Position numbers and translations under genes: made by a program | Assembly (NCBI RefSeq): GCF_034258515.1 | Contig: NZ_CP139438.1 | Span: forward strand, 1,116,001-1,180,000 | Source: Pseudarthrobacter oxydans | GTDB lineage: Bacteria; Actinomycetota; Actinomycetes; Actinomycetales; Micrococcaceae | Direction of reading: 5' to 3' | Length of the DNA: 64,000 nucleotides | In this document: positions 15,718-23,454 of the stretch, piece by piece | Layout of the letters: each line of letters opens with the position of its first letter | How positions within the stretch are numbered: the first letter of the stretch is position 1 | Notes under the pieces: generated by a model | Seen by the model: only the letters and a program-made list of their open reading frames with translations | The model's database searches: none | Told to the model about the DNA's origin: nothing

Positions 15718-16828
15718 CGCAACTGGCTGGAGTCACAACCCAGAACCCATCTGTGGACAACCACCGAACCACTAGCGCCACATCACCACTAGCCCGAACG
15801 GCCGCCCCAACAGCTAGGTCCAGCTGGTCCCGCAGCAGCTGCACCACCAGGACACCCGACCGGCTGAGCAGGGGAGCCGTGCACGCCTCCAGCGCCTCGG
15901 CCACCCGCCCTTCGCGCAGCAGCCGCAGCACCCGACCGTAATCCGCGCACCCCGTCAGTCCGGCAGCCAGCCAGTACGGGTTGGACTCCACCGCACCACC
16001 CAGCATCGACCGCACCCGGAACATCTCCGTCCGGATGGCCGGCGGTGTGCCCGCATCCCGGTGCAGCTCGTACGCCAATTCGTCGGCGCTCCATCCCTGC
16101 GACCGTGAGTCCAACAGCGCCAGGATCTCCGCCCGGCGCAGCGTCAACGGTACCCGACTCCCGTCGGTAAACACCGCGGCAGGCCTGTCACCCAGCAGCT
16201 CCAGCGACGAAACCGCAACACTAGGATGGCGCACACTCTGCCGGGACGCACGTACGGAAGACGAAGCGCCCAGGGAAGCGCCGCCGTCGGGCGTTCTCAG
16301 CATCGACTCCGCCACTCGGACGGCGCACCGCACCATCCGCAGCGTGTCCGCGCTGATCGTGTCCAGAGGGCCTGACACGTCGAGCACGCCCAGCAACCGG
16401 CCCGTGGCCGGGTCTGTGATGGGCGCCGCCGTGCAGGCCCAGTCGTGGTGGGTGCGGACCAGGTGCTCGGCGGAGAACAGCTGAACCGGCCCGCCGGTGA
16501 CCAGCGCCTCGCTGACGGCGTTGGTGCCGATCCCCGCCTCGGACCAGTCCGCACCTTCCGGGAACTCCAGCCGGTCCGCCCGGCGCAGCGCCTCCCGGCT
16601 GCCCACCCGCCACAGGATCTCCCCGCTGGCGTCGGTGAGCACCAGCAGGTGCCGGCCTGAACTGGAATCGTCGGCCAGCAGGTCCTGTAGGGCCGGCATC
16701 ACCCGCTGCAGCCGGTGCTCGCGCCGCAGCTGCAGTACCTCGGACGGATCGTGCAGGTGGCGGGGGCTGTGCTGGTCCGGGCTGATGCCCAGCGCCATGG
16801 ACCGGCGCCACGACTCCGCCAGCGGCAC
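15533..16828 (-). CDS. GAF-domain transcriptional regulator with altered C-terminus at the island junction
   Basis: 431 codons from GTG at 16828. Residues about 1-180 are the N-terminal and GAF region of AcoR-type actinobacterial regulators (PLAESWRRSMALG, ADWSEAGIGTNAVSEAL, VLDVSGPLDTI); about 205-360 is the characteristic helical output domain (VPLTLRRAEILALL, ELAYELHRDAG). After ASGDVALVVRWLS (about residue 358, base 15757) the frame becomes Cys/Arg-rich and runs antisense through the end of the GIY-YIG-helicase gene, so the native C-terminus is lost. Homologous coding also continues upstream to about 16930 (FTAKYARALRRAHELVIAG) with no ATG, GTG or TTG, so the start too is uncertain. Probably impaired or dead. 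Confidence 0.7.
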   Translation of the reverse strand: MPLAESWRRSMALGISPDQHSPRHLHDPSEVLQLRREHRLQRVMPALQDLLADDSSSGRHLLVLTDASGEILWRVGSREALRRADRLEFPEGADWSEAGIGTNAVSEALVTGGPVQLFSAEHLVRTHHDWACTAAPITDPATGRLLGVLDVSGPLDTISADTLRMVRCAVRVAESMLRTPDGGASLGASSSVRASRQSVRHPSVAVSSLELLGDRPAAVFTDGSRVPLTLRRAEILALLDSRSQGWSADELAYELHRDAGTPPAIRTEMFRVRSMLGGAVESNPYWLAAGLTGCADYGRVLRLLREGRVAEALEACTAPLLSRSGVLVVQLLRDQLDLAVGAAVRASGDVALVVRWLSTDGFWVVTPASCVRERTGAGIREGPCRARTRRSHAYLASSGLRKCSRCIEANRCQCTPAQAWGCFLCPSYRNS

Positions 16829-17012
16829 GGGGATCTCCGGACGGGGGACACCGGCGATGACCAGCTCGTGCGCGCGGCGCAGGGCACGCGCGTACTTTGC
16901 AGTGAAGCCCGCCGGTTGTGCCTTACTAGGGCTGGGTCAGCCGACGCCGCACCTGACCCCGGCAGGCCGCCGTCGTCCCTTCCAATGATCTCTCACTTCC
17001 CGCCCCATCCCT

Positions 17013-17654
17013 TCAGCTGGTGCTTGGGGCAGGAGGGGCAGCCAGCCTGCTGCCGCCGCCGGACACCATGAAGTAGCCCGCCGTCATCATGGCGAGCCCA
17101 AAGGGTATGGCCAGCAGGACGGCGGGGGTTTGCTCATTGGCGGCCAGCAGGGCGACGGTGCTGACCAGGAAGAGGATCCCGAGCCAGCGAGGAAAAATGC
17201 CTGAACGAAGAATAAGGACCCCGATCATCAGGAGGCCTGCGGTGACGGCCAGCAGTCCGGGGATGACGAAGAAGGGCATCCCGGGGAAGTCGCCGGCGAA
17301 GAATGCGCTTTGGACGATCCCGCCGGCAAACAAGAGGACGAAGCCGGCCGCGGCTGTGATCAGGCCGGTGGTCGCAAGCTTCCGGCGTTGGCCGGATTGC
17401 CTTGCCAGCAGCGTCATTCCGGCGATACCCACCAGTATGAGGAGGCACGCGGCAGAGCCAGCCACAGGCACGATGCCCGTGGATGAACGCAGCGCCCCCG
17501 TGGGGCAGTCCATGCCGATACAGCCAATGGGCTGCAGGTTATGCAGGAAGGCTGCCAGGGCAGCAAGCGCTCCGCCGAGCATGGATGCCGCGCCGGCCCA
17601 CCTGGGGAACTGCCATGTCCAGAAGGTGTCGTCGAATCTTCCCTGGGCCACCAC
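17013..17654 (-). CDS. Integral membrane protein, about six helices, unknown function
   Basis: 213 residues from GTG at 17654 (a second GTG follows; GGAG lies just upstream). Hydrophobic helices at about 20-37, 63-82, 93-115, 125-148, 155-170 and 175-197. Between the first two is an external loop with CIGMDCP, whose two cysteines could form a disulphide. No catalytic motif is seen. It resembles generic DUF998-like actinobacterial membrane proteins, but I cannot name the family with confidence. It is divergent from the methyltransferase gene at 17878. Confidence 0.7.
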   Translation of the reverse strand: MVAQGRFDDTFWTWQFPRWAGAASMLGGALAALAAFLHNLQPIGCIGMDCPTGALRSSTGIVPVAGSAACLLILVGIAGMTLLARQSGQRRKLATTGLITAAAGFVLLFAGGIVQSAFFAGDFPGMPFFVIPGLLAVTAGLLMIGVLILRSGIFPRWLGILFLVSTVALLAANEQTPAVLLAIPFGLAMMTAGYFMVSGGGSRLAAPPAPSTS

Positions 17655-17877
17655 GGACTCCTAACTCTCTGGAGACCGGAAGTAAGTCCTCTCATGCTGG
17701 ACCGCACCCGCGCGGCGGTCAAGGGTTGCGGCTGCCAGGCCCGCAACTTGAACATGCCGGTGCATCCGTAGGACGCCTGCCGTTCCCCGGCAGGGAAGGA
17801 ACGACGACGGCGGGACGCAGGTGCCTCCGTCGTCCTGCCTCTTCCTTCGCTGCGGAGCGCCGTTGTAGGGTCGGGGC

Positions 17878-18726
17878 GTGATCGTCCCCGATATTTCCCA
17901 GAACGCCGCGGCGGTGGCGGATCACTACGACGAGCTCGATCCCATTTACCGCCGGGTGTGGGGCGAGCATGTCCACCACGGGCTCTGGGCGACGGGCCGC
18001 GAGACACCCGGCGAGGCCGTCGAGGCGCTGGTGGACACAGTCGGTGACCGGCTGGGGCTCAGGCCGGGACAGGCGTGCGCCGACATCGGCTGCGGCTACG
18101 GCTCCACCGCACGGCGGCTTGCGGTGACCCGCGGGGTCCGCGTCACCGGCTTCACGCTGTCCGCTGAGCAGGCCCGGTATGCCGCCGCGCATCCCGTCCC
18201 CGGCGTTGATATCCAGGTCAGCGACTGGCTCACCAACGGGTTGGCCGACGCCTCGGCCGATGCGGCATGGGCAATCGAGTCGAGCGAGCACATGGTGGAC
18301 AAGCCCAGGTTCTTCGCCGAGGCGCACCGCGTGCTCGCGCCCGGCGGCCGCCTCGTCATCTGCGCGTGGCTCGCCGGGACCGATGCCAGCGGCTGGAAGG
18401 TCCGCCACCTGCTCGAGCCGATCTGCCGGGAGGGGCGCCTGCCCTCGATGGGCACGCGCGAGGAGTATGAGGCGATGGCAACGGCGGCGGGCTTTGAACT
18501 CACCGGGTTTGAGGATGTCAGCCGCCGGGTTGCCCGGACTTGGCCGATCTGCGCCGGCCGGCTCGTGAAGGCCTTGCTCACCGATCGCGAGACCCGCCGC
18601 CTGGCCCTGGGCGCACGCAACCGCAACTCCTTTCTGGGCATTCCCCGCCTGATCCTTGCATACCGCACCGGCGCGATGCGGTACGGGATCTTCACGCTCG
18701 CGAAGGCTGGAGACGGCGAGCCGTAA
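17878..18726 (+). CDS. SAM-dependent methyltransferase, class I small-molecule type
   Basis: 282 residues from GTG at 17878 (AGGG upstream). AVADHYDELDPIYRRVWGEHVHHGLW is the N-terminal block found in tocopherol, cycloartenol-type and related methyltransferases. Motif I is CADIGCGYGSTARRLA, the acidic ribose-binding stretch is FTLSAEQARYA, motif II lies around ADAAWAIESSEHM, and post-motif is LAPGGRLVICAW. The substrate is not predictable; the C-terminal AYRTGAMRYGIFTLAK is typical of family members acting on hydrophobic or amine substrates. The 223-base upstream gap holds two short hairpins (17776-17794 and 17803-17834), perhaps leader structures. Confidence 0.85.
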   Translation: MIVPDISQNAAAVADHYDELDPIYRRVWGEHVHHGLWATGRETPGEAVEALVDTVGDRLGLRPGQACADIGCGYGSTARRLAVTRGVRVTGFTLSAEQARYAAAHPVPGVDIQVSDWLTNGLADASADAAWAIESSEHMVDKPRFFAEAHRVLAPGGRLVICAWLAGTDASGWKVRHLLEPICREGRLPSMGTREEYEAMATAAGFELTGFEDVSRRVARTWPICAGRLVKALLTDRETRRLALGARNRNSFLGIPRLILAYRTGAMRYGIFTLAKAGDGEP

Positions 18727-18787
18727 ACCGGCGCTATTCAACGCGGCGGAAGCCGACTGACCGCAAGTTTCAGTTCAAGACACTGCC

Positions 18788-19363
18788 TCAGGGCACGGGC
18801 TGCCGTTCGCCCACGCTGAGGGAGGCCGACGGCGGCAGGTACTCCCGCCGTCGTCGTTCCATCCGTTGCTGCTGGCCCGGCGACGGGATTCTGGCACGCT
18901 TGGCGCGGTTGCATCTGGCACAGGCTGCGACGAAGTTCTGCAGGCTGGTGGAGCCGCCCTTGGACCACGGGTAAAAGTGGTCGCCGTGCTCGGCCTGTCG
19001 GCCGCAACGGCGCCCGAAGCCGACTTCCAGTTCACACACACCGCCAGCCCGGGCCATCCCTTCACGGCGCTGCTGGCGAGTGAAACGGCGCACCGGATCC
19101 CGGCGCCGGACGTCCCGGCGGGTGATGACGGCAGCGGCAATACCCAGGACGACGGCGGCCACACCGGGGAGTGCAACTGCGGCGACGACGTTCTCCACCA
19201 TGCCGCGCAGTACCCCCGCGGCGGCGGACGGCCCCGCTCCGGTGGCCGGTGTTGTCTTCGACATGAGCGCCGACATCACCGCGACAGCGAGCCAAACCAT
19301 CACCGCTGAGTACGCCAGGCGAAGCCCCTGCCGGGTCCAGTAGATACGGCCGAGTTCCGGCAT
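18788..19363 (-). CDS. HNH endonuclease with N-terminal membrane helices
   Basis: 191 residues from ATG at 19363 (GGGGG upstream). Two hydrophobic segments at about 15-35 and 58-82 anchor a C-terminal HNH domain (about 105-160): CELEVGFGRRCG, HGDHFYPWSKGG, LQNFVAACARCN, KRARIPSP. The four cysteines form the zinc site and DH...N...H-type residues the active centre. Membrane-anchored HNH proteins of this kind are known in actinobacteria but their targets are not. A diverged copy of the 3' end lies at 20968-21096. Confidence 0.8.
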   Translation of the reverse strand: MPELGRIYWTRQGLRLAYSAVMVWLAVAVMSALMSKTTPATGAGPSAAAGVLRGMVENVVAAVALPGVAAVVLGIAAAVITRRDVRRRDPVRRFTRQQRREGMARAGGVCELEVGFGRRCGRQAEHGDHFYPWSKGGSTSLQNFVAACARCNRAKRARIPSPGQQQRMERRRREYLPPSASLSVGERQPVP

Positions 19364-19667
19364 TGATTACCCCCAATTTTCAGTTCGCCGGAGGGCCCGT
19401 GGCCCCGGATGACTAGGGAATCCTATAGGCCGGACGCGGGGCGGTGTCCCAGGTTTAGCTCAGTTTTTGCCGAGGTTCCGCGTCCACTCTTGGCGGGAGG
19501 AGACGCACGTGGCTCCAGGCCCCGGCCTCCAGTGCGTTTCGCCCGGGAGGTCAGCACCCCGGTGGAGGACCCGTTACCAGGGGCTTGCGGGGTTTTGCTC
19601 GGCCGCGTACAAAAGGACGTCCCGTGGCGATTAGACGCAGGTCACTAACAGGTGCAAGGGTGGACGC
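19364..19667. other. 304-base intergenic region
   Basis: It separates the leftward HNH gene from the rightward mycothiol nitroreductase gene, so it should hold two divergent promoters. A short GATGACTAGGGAATCCTATAG stretch near 19410 is AT-richer than the rest. I see no small gene, RNA or clear operator. Confidence 0.4.
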
Positions 19668-20405
19668 GTGGATGCCGACATCAACTTCTATTTCGACCCC
19701 GTCTGCCCTTTCGCCTGGATGACAAGCAAGTGGGTGCGGCAGGTGCAGGCACAGCGCGAGTACACCGTGGACTGGCGGTTCATTTCGTTGCGCCTTATCA
19801 ACGCCCACGTTGACTATGACGCGCAGTTCCCGCCTGAGTACGAGGCCGGACACACGGCCGGGCTCCGGCTCCTGCGGGTGGCGGCCCGGGCACGTGCTGA
19901 GCATGGCCGCGAGTCGATCGCCCGGCTGTACGAGGCGTTCGGCACCCAGATTTTCGAAGCTGCCCCGGACACGGCCGGCCAGCGCAGCGAGGCCGAGGTG
20001 CGTGAGGAACGGGGGACGCGAGAGTTCGTGGAGCCGGTCCTGGCCCAGGCCGGCCTGCCCCTGGAGCTTGCGGAGGCTCTCGACGACGACTTCTGGGACT
20101 GCGAGATCCGGCAGGAGACGGATGAGGCGCTGGGGCTGACGGGCAAGGACGTGGGCACGCCCATCATCCACTTCGAACCACCCGCCGGCGTGGCATTCTT
20201 CGGGCCGGTGATCAGCCGGCTGCCGGACGACCAGTCGGCCGCCGAGCTGTGGGACCACGTGGTGGGGCTGGCACGGTTCCCTGGTTTCGCGGAGCTCAAG
20301 CGAAGCCTGCGAGAGCGGCCGCAGCTTCCGGCCCTCGGGGTCAGCTCCGGTGCAGTCGGTCAGCAGGAGGACTGGCACGGCGGTAGCCGGCGGCAGAAGA
20401 AGTGA
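19668..20405 (+). CDS. DsbA-fold mycothiol-dependent nitroreductase (Rv2466c family)
   Basis: 245 residues from GTG at 19668. A thioredoxin/DsbA fold with FYFDPVCPFAWMTSKWV at the N-terminus, VDWRFISLRLIN and VGTPIIHF (the cis-Pro strand), then GVAFFGPVISRLP, matching the mycobacterial Rv2466c family across its length. That enzyme uses CPWC; here the motif is CPFA, so the resolving cysteine is absent and it would have to work as a monothiol with mycothiol. About 35 extra hydrophilic residues follow the family end. Its stop overlaps the region before the SRPBCC gene by a few bases, suggesting co-transcription. Confidence 0.8.
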   Translation: MDADINFYFDPVCPFAWMTSKWVRQVQAQREYTVDWRFISLRLINAHVDYDAQFPPEYEAGHTAGLRLLRVAARARAEHGRESIARLYEAFGTQIFEAAPDTAGQRSEAEVREERGTREFVEPVLAQAGLPLELAEALDDDFWDCEIRQETDEALGLTGKDVGTPIIHFEPPAGVAFFGPVISRLPDDQSAAELWDHVVGLARFPGFAELKRSLRERPQLPALGVSSGAVGQQEDWHGGSRRQKK

Positions 20406-20425
20406 CCGTCTGTAAGGATGGACCC

Positions 20426-20926
20426 ATGAACCAGAACAGCATCCGCCACCACCAGGAATCGGTCACCGTCAAGGCATCAGCAGAGGCGCTGTACGACCTG
20501 GTCTCCGACATCACCCGCACCGGTGAGTGGAGCCCGGTTTGCACGTCATGCTGGTGGGACGACGAGGACAGCGCCGGCCAGCCCGGTGCCTGGTTCACCG
20601 GCCGTAACGAGCTCCCGCACCGGTCCTGGGAGACCCGCTCGCAGGTGGTGGCTGCCGAGCGCGGCCGCGAGTTCGCCTGGGTGGTGGGCGGCAGGTTTGT
20701 CCGCTGGGGCTTCGCCCTCACGCCGGCAGACGACGGAACCATCCTGAGCGAGTCTTGGGAATTCCTGCCGGAGGGCATAGCCATGTTCGAGGAGAAGTTT
20801 GGTGATGGGGCTGACGCCCAGATCGCCGACCGCACCCGGCAGGCGCTGGACGGCATTCCGAAAACGCTCGCAGCAATCAAGCGGATCGCCGAGTCCGTCG
20901 CTGCAAATGAGGAAGTCAGGTCCTAG
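20426..20926 (+). CDS. SRPBCC-superfamily protein
   Basis: 166 residues from ATG at 20426 with AAGGAT eight bases upstream; an earlier GTG at 20402 gives a poorer start. SVTVKASAEALYDLVSDITRTGEWSP is the first strand and helix of the START/polyketide-cyclase fold, with WSPVCTSCWW and ELPHRSWETRSQVV following. The fold binds hydrophobic ligands, but no catalytic residues can be assigned. It follows the mycothiol nitroreductase gene directly; joint handling of an electrophilic or hydrophobic compound is possible but not shown. Confidence 0.8.
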   Translation: MNQNSIRHHQESVTVKASAEALYDLVSDITRTGEWSPVCTSCWWDDEDSAGQPGAWFTGRNELPHRSWETRSQVVAAERGREFAWVVGGRFVRWGFALTPADDGTILSESWEFLPEGIAMFEEKFGDGADAQIADRTRQALDGIPKTLAAIKRIAESVAANEEVRS

Positions 20927-20967
20927 GACTGGACCTGCTGCATCACCGAGCAAGGCCCGCAAGCGTC

Positions 20968-21096
20968 CGCTAAGGCATTGCTTCAATCCAGCGGCTGCCG
21001 TTCGCCCAGGCTGACGGATCGACGGCGGCAGGTACTTCCGCCGTCGTCGCTCCATCCGCTGCTGCTCGCCCGGCGAGGGGATCCTGGCACGCTCAG
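20968..21096 (-). pseudogene. Diverged duplicate of the HNH gene 3' end
   Basis: About 130 bases resemble 18776-18904. On the minus strand one frame reads RARIPSPGEQQRMERRRRKYLPPS, against RARIPSPGQQQRMERRRREYLPPS in the intact HNH gene, though it lacks the HNH motifs and a start. It is in direct orientation relative to the intact copy and lies in the 236-base gap after the SRPBCC gene, marking an old duplication around 18.8-21.1 kb. Confidence 0.7.
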
Positions 21097-21162
21097 CCTC
21101 CGTGTCCTGTGATCGAGCCGGACACGGCGGAGTGGGAACCCACGCTTCCAAGGCAGAGCCCG

Positions 21163-21582
21163 CTAGTACGCCCCGGCTCCGGCCAGCGCAACCTCCTGGT
21201 CCTGCTCAATGGTCCCGGTGGACACCCCGATTGCCCCCATGATCCGCCCGTCCCGCACCAGCGGGATGCCGCCGGGGAACACTACCAGCCGTCCGCCGTG
21301 GGCGTCACTGAGCCCGTGGATGGGGCCGGCGGGGCGGGTGGCTTCCTGCAAATCGCCGGTCTCGCACTGGAACGCAATGGCCGTGTAGGCCTTGTTGATC
21401 GAGATCGTGATGGAGCCGATGTTCGCGCCGTCCATCCGGGCGTGCGCCTTGAGGTTGCCGCCGGCGTCAACGACCGCGATGTCCATCGGCTGGCCTATCT
21501 CGGCGGCCTTCTTCGCGGCGGCGTCGATGACCTGCTGCGCTTCTTCGAGGGTGATGGTTTCCAGAACGGTTCCGTTAGCCAT
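21163..21582 (-). CDS. GlcG/HbpS-family protein
   Basis: 139 residues from ATG at 21582 (AAGGA eight bases upstream); an upstream in-frame start would add a nonsense leader. Family blocks are LEEAQQVIDAAAKKAAEIG, MDIAVVDAGGNLKAHARMDGA, SINKAYTAIAF, and C-terminal GGIPLVRDGRIMGAIGVSTG. GlcG/HbpS proteins bind haem or flavin-like cofactors or chaperone partner enzymes, and often sit beside sugar-alcohol and glycol catabolic genes. It is divergent from the aldolase-dha operon, which suggests a shared control region (21583-21763). Confidence 0.85.
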   Translation of the reverse strand: MANGTVLETITLEEAQQVIDAAAKKAAEIGQPMDIAVVDAGGNLKAHARMDGANIGSITISINKAYTAIAFQCETGDLQEATRPAGPIHGLSDAHGGRLVVFPGGIPLVRDGRIMGAIGVSTGTIEQDQEVALAGAGAY

Positions 21583-21685
21583 GGCGGGAGTCCTTTTCGC
21601 TGGTGGTGGGGGAGTGGTTGTGATTCCGTGACACCACTTGAGCACGGGACCCGCCGCACGCAACAGGTGGGGATGACCCCCAAGC

Positions 21686-21713
21686 CCGGGTGCGGGTTTC
21701 CCCCCGTACCCGG
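21686..21713. promoter_or_regulatory. Inverted repeat upstream of the aldolase-dhaLK operon
   Basis: CCGGGTGCGGG (21686-21696) and CCCGTACCCGG (21703-21713) are 11-base arms with one mismatch around TTTCCC. It lies about 50 bases before the aldolase start and could be an operator or a leader hairpin. The core TGCGGGTT recurs as a palindrome at 26409-26424 before the sensor-regulator gene. Confidence 0.5.
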
Positions 21714-21763
21714 AAAAGGAAAGCCCGCTTAGCGTTGAAGGCAGCCAAACAAGGAGGTTTCCC

Positions 21764-22627
21764 ATGGGTGTTGTGCCCCTGAAGGACATAGTCGATCCGG
21801 CTTTTCACGCCCGCTACGGCGTTCCGGCCATCAACATTTTCAACGACCTGACCATGGAAGCGGTCCTCGCCGCGGCCGAGGAAGCAAACTCCCCGGTCAT
21901 CCTGCAGACCTCGGTGAAGACGGTCCGCAGCATCGGCTCCCGCCAGCTGTTCGATATGTGGAAGTCGCTGACCGCCGGCATTCAGGTCCCCGTCACCCTG
22001 CACCTGGACCACTGCCCGGACCGGGAGGTGCTCACCGAATGCCTCAAAGCCGGCTGGAACTCCGTGCTTTTTGACGCCTCCAGCATGCCGGTGGAGGAAA
22101 ACCAGCGCCAGACCATCGAGGTGGTTGCCGAGGCCCGGCAGTACGGCGCCCAAGTAGAAGGCGAGATCGAGGCGATCACCGGCGTCGAGGATGACCACGG
22201 CTCGGACGACGTCGCCCCCCAGCAGAGCCTGGAAACGGTGCTGAACTTCATCGACGCCACGGGCATCGACGTCTTTGCACCCTCGATCGGCAACGCGCAC
22301 GGCTCCTACAAGGCTGCCCCGGTGCTCGACCTCGGCCGGGTCACCGAGATCGTCGAGGCCCGGCACATCCCCATCGCACTGCACGGCGGGTCCGGCCTGA
22401 GCCAGGAGCAGTTCGCGGACCTGATCGCCCGCGGCTGCGCGAAGGTCAACATCTCCACCGCCTTGAAGGAAACGTTCATGCAGTCCTCCCTGGCTTTCCT
22501 CAAACAGGCCGAGCAGGACAACAAGTGGGACCCGCCGTCCCTGTTCAAGCACACACGCGGGGAGGTCATGGCGATGGTCAAGGAGCTGACCGAGCAGTTC
22601 GGCAGCGCCGGCAAGGGCGGCCGCTGA
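21764..22627 (+). CDS. Class II ketose-bisphosphate aldolase
   Basis: 287 residues, preceded by AAGGAGG. Zinc ligands are visible in HLDHCPD, EGEIEAITG, GNAHGSY and LHGGSGLS, and the phosphate-binding stretch KVNISTALKE near the C-terminus. It belongs to the fructose/tagatose-bisphosphate aldolase family and should split a ketose bisphosphate (or monophosphate) to dihydroxyacetone phosphate plus an aldehyde. Its stop overlaps the start of the HAD gene by one base. Together with DhaKL downstream, the operon could feed a keto-sugar or dihydroxyacetone into triose-phosphate metabolism. Confidence 0.88.
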   Translation: MGVVPLKDIVDPAFHARYGVPAINIFNDLTMEAVLAAAEEANSPVILQTSVKTVRSIGSRQLFDMWKSLTAGIQVPVTLHLDHCPDREVLTECLKAGWNSVLFDASSMPVEENQRQTIEVVAEARQYGAQVEGEIEAITGVEDDHGSDDVAPQQSLETVLNFIDATGIDVFAPSIGNAHGSYKAAPVLDLGRVTEIVEARHIPIALHGGSGLSQEQFADLIARGCAKVNISTALKETFMQSSLAFLKQAEQDNKWDPPSLFKHTRGEVMAMVKELTEQFGSAGKGGR

Positions 22628-23454
22628 TGCCGGCCCTGATCTTCGACTGCGACGGCGTCCTCGCCGACACCGAACAGCACGGCCACCTGCCGGCCTTCAA
22701 CCGTACCTTCACCGACTTTAACGTCCCGGTCCAGTGGAGCGTCGAAGAGTACGCGGAGAAGGTCAAGATCGGCGGCGGCAAGGAACGGATGCGCAGCATC
22801 CTCACCCCGGAACTCGCCCACAGCCTGGGCCTGAAAGACGACGCCGCCGTGGACGAGGCCATCCTGGCATGGCACCAGCGGAAGACCGCCGTTTACAAGG
22901 ACATGGTGGCGTCCGGAGTCATGCCCGCCCGGCCCGGGATCGCCCGGATCGTCCAGGAAGCGCATGACGCCGGATGGACCCTCGCGGTGGCCTCCACCTC
23001 GGCGGAGCCGGCCGTCCGCGCCGTCCTCACGCACGCCGTCGGCGAGGACCTCGCGAAGCATTTCGCTGTGTTTGCCGGCGATGTCGTCCCGGCGAAGAAG
23101 CCCGCCCCGGACATTTACCTGCTCGCGCTCAGGGAGCTGAACCTTGACCCGGACGACGCGATCGTGGTTGAGGACAGCGCCAACGGCCTGCGCGCCGCCC
23201 TGGGCGCGGGACTGCGAACCCTGGTCACGGTCAGTGGCTACACCCGTGAGGAGGACTTCACCGGCGCCTCGCTCGTGGTGAGCTCGCTGGGCGACCCCGC
23301 CGGCGAGGCCACCGAAGTCCTGGCTAACGACGCCGGCGTCGACGTTTCCGGCGTCGTGACCCTCGCGACGCTGCAGGCCATCCTGTCCACGCCCAGGCCA
23401 GGCACCGGCGCCGCAAACCCCGCCGCCCATTCGACCCCCACGGAGACCCCATGA
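22627..23454 (+). CDS. HAD-superfamily phosphatase/phosphoglucomutase-like protein
   Basis: 275 residues from ATG at 22627, coupled to the aldolase stop (TGATG). Motif I is IFDCDGVLADTE (Asp7 nucleophile, Asp9), motif II is AVASTSAEPA, Lys is in PAKKPAPDIY and the acidic motif is IVVEDSANGL. The helical cap between residues 15 and 90 is that of the beta-phosphoglucomutase/CbbY subgroup. It probably dephosphorylates or isomerises a sugar phosphate in the same pathway as the aldolase. Overlaps the dhaL gene by four bases (ATGA). Confidence 0.85.
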   Translation: MPALIFDCDGVLADTEQHGHLPAFNRTFTDFNVPVQWSVEEYAEKVKIGGGKERMRSILTPELAHSLGLKDDAAVDEAILAWHQRKTAVYKDMVASGVMPARPGIARIVQEAHDAGWTLAVASTSAEPAVRAVLTHAVGEDLAKHFAVFAGDVVPAKKPAPDIYLLALRELNLDPDDAIVVEDSANGLRAALGAGLRTLVTVSGYTREEDFTGASLVVSSLGDPAGEATEVLANDAGVDVSGVVTLATLQAILSTPRPGTGAANPAAHSTPTETP

